Of a DNA stretch of 6,539 bases, positions 5,456-6,539 are shown one piece after another. The stretch spans positions 1 to 6,539 of the forward strand of contig CALFKA010000235.1 in NCBI GenBank assembly GCA_937880545.1, in the 5' to 3' direction. Origin of the DNA: an uncultured Clostridia bacterium (lineage in GTDB: Bacteria; Bacillota; Clostridia; Peptostreptococcales; Acidaminobacteraceae). Below the pieces are notes generated by a model, which made no database searches, had not been told where the DNA came from, and was given only the letters and a program-made list of their open reading frames with translations. The translations under genes were made by a program, and so were the position numbers. Position 1 is the first letter of the stretch. Every line of letters starts with the position of its first letter.

Positions 5456-6538
5456 TTAGATATTAATATGGTGCTCTTTGTATCGGAGCAGGCGCATGGC
5501 ATTGATGATGACCAGGAGCACCGACCCTTCATGGACGAGCATGCCCAGGGACATATTGACAGTTTTGAAGATGACACCGACCAACAGAACAGCGACGACG
5601 ATCAGGGCAAAGGTAATGTTCTGCTTGATATTATTGGAAGTGGCGCGACTCAAGCCCATGGCATAAGAGAGCTTTCCGATATCTGCACTCATAAGGACCA
5701 CATCTGCGGTCTCCATGGCGACGTCGGTGCCGGCTCCGCCTATAGCGATGCCCAGATCGGCTGATGCGAGGGCGGGAGCGTCGTTGACACCGTCACCGAC
5801 CATGGCAACCCGTCCGTATTCTTGTGCCAATTCGTCGAGCACGCGGACTTTGTCTTCCGGGAGGAGCTCGCTGTACTGGCCATCAAGACCCAGTTGATGG
5901 GCGACTGCCTGTGCTGCTCGGCGGTTGTCTCCTGTGAGCATGACGACTTTTTTGATGCCTAAACCTTTTAGGTCTGCCACGAGGGATTTCGCTTCTTCAC
6001 GGATCTTGTCAGCGACAGAGATAATACCTAGAATCTCGTCTTTTGTCCCGATGATGACAGCGGTCTGGCCCTTTTCCTCTTCTGAACTCAGTTCTTCTTC
6101 GTGTGTAGTGACATCTATACCCTGGGAAACGAAGAGCTTTCGGTTTCCAATGAAGTACTCTTTTCCTTCATGGGTGAAGGCGAGTCCCTGGCCAATCAAC
6201 ATGCGCGCATCTTCAGGTGCCGGCACCGGTTCTCCTGTGCGACTCTCGGCCTCTGCAATGATCGCCTTGGCGAGGGGATGCTCTGAGTAAGACTCCCCGA
6301 TCGCAGCAAGTCTGAGCAGTTCGTTTTCTTCCATCGTATAGGCGGACACACGGGTCACACCGGGTTTTCCTTCTGTAAGAGTACCGGTCTTATCAAAGGC
6401 TACGACTTTGACATTTCCGAGCTTCTCCATGATGTCTCCGCCCTTAACGAGGACGCCGTGCCTGGCACCATTTCCAATGCCCGCGACGATGGCGACGGGG
6501 GTGGAGATGACCAGAGCGCCGGGGCAGGAGATGACCAG
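5456..6538 (-). CDS. P1B-type heavy-metal ATPase, C-terminal part (open at the window end)
   Basis: ATP-driven transition-metal pump of the inner membrane. The visible 360 residues, numbered from the first full codon, are the C-terminal half; some 260-340 upstream residues are outside. There is a transmembrane metal motif at 4-14 (SCPGALVISTP), phosphorylation DKTGT at 49-53, and the P1B hallmark SEHP at 85-88. TGDN is at 202-205 and GDGVND at 248-253. The last two membrane helices are at about 308-324 (ITFALIVVAVLLVGVIF) and 331-350, the latter with HEGSVLLVIIN. The frame continues upstream of the ATG at 6430, which is internal, so that ATG is not the start. The membrane motif is CPG, not the usual CPC. 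HEGS in the last helix recalls P1B-4-like Co/Fe/Zn pumps more than Cu(I) pumps. The metal cannot be fixed. A FNR-like gene follows 18 nt downstream. Confidence 0.95.
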   Translation of the reverse strand: MVISCPGALVISTPVAIVAGIGNGARHGVLVKGGDIMEKLGNVKVVAFDKTGTLTEGKPGVTRVSAYTMEENELLRLAAIGESYSEHPLAKAIIAEAESRTGEPVPAPEDARMLIGQGLAFTHEGKEYFIGNRKLFVSQGIDVTTHEEELSSEEEKGQTAVIIGTKDEILGIISVADKIREEAKSLVADLKGLGIKKVVMLTGDNRRAAQAVAHQLGLDGQYSELLPEDKVRVLDELAQEYGRVAMVGDGVNDAPALASADLGIAIGGAGTDVAMETADVVLMSADIGKLSYAMGLSRATSNNIKQNITFALIVVAVLLVGVIFKTVNMSLGMLVHEGSVLLVIINAMRLLRYKEHHINI

Positions 6539-6539
6539 G

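Overview
All real genes in this 6.5 kb contig end lie on the minus strand, so transcription runs from high to low coordinates. The window suggests a Bacillota (Firmicutes) bacterium. The reasons are two tRNA-sensing T-box leaders, AGGAGG-type ribosome binding sites, short intergenic gaps, and gene families (an FNR-like regulator with N-terminal cysteines, a TrpB2-type synthase, a P1B ATPase with a HEGS motif) that I know mainly from Clostridia, Negativicutes and Lactobacillales. I cannot name a genus. Most genes are about 55% GC in the lines I counted; the cupin and fic stretch is about 42%.

Layout in order of transcription: (1) 6538-5456, the C-terminal part of a P1B-type heavy-metal ATPase that runs off the window, followed 18 nt later by (2) an FNR-like regulator at 5437-4745; together they look like a metal or redox homeostasis operon. 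(3) A complete Trp T-box leader (promoter, UGG specifier, T-box, terminator; about 4688-4426) controls (4) a stand-alone TrpB2-type tryptophan synthase beta chain at 4396-3017. (5) A promoter with a perfect TATAAT starts a two-gene unit: a small protein resembling sigma-70 region 4 (2947-2645) and uracil phosphoribosyltransferase upp (2638-2000). (6) A 5'-truncated fic remnant follows (about 1955-1611). (7) A complete Ser T-box leader (UCU specifier; about 1545-1351) controls (8) a small cupin protein (1340-993) and (9) serS (983 to the contig end).

The first 45 bases are not genomic: they are Illumina P5/TruSeq adapter read into the assembly. They truncate serS and add a false tail to its translation.

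There is no CRISPR array, complete mobile element or rRNA/tRNA gene. The most interesting points are the pair of amino-acid-specific T-boxes whose specifiers match their genes, a cupin placed between the Ser T-box and serS, a sigma-region-4-like protein coupled to upp, a CPG instead of CPC membrane motif in the metal ATPase, and the adapter chimera. I see no clear case for a wholly new multi-gene system.
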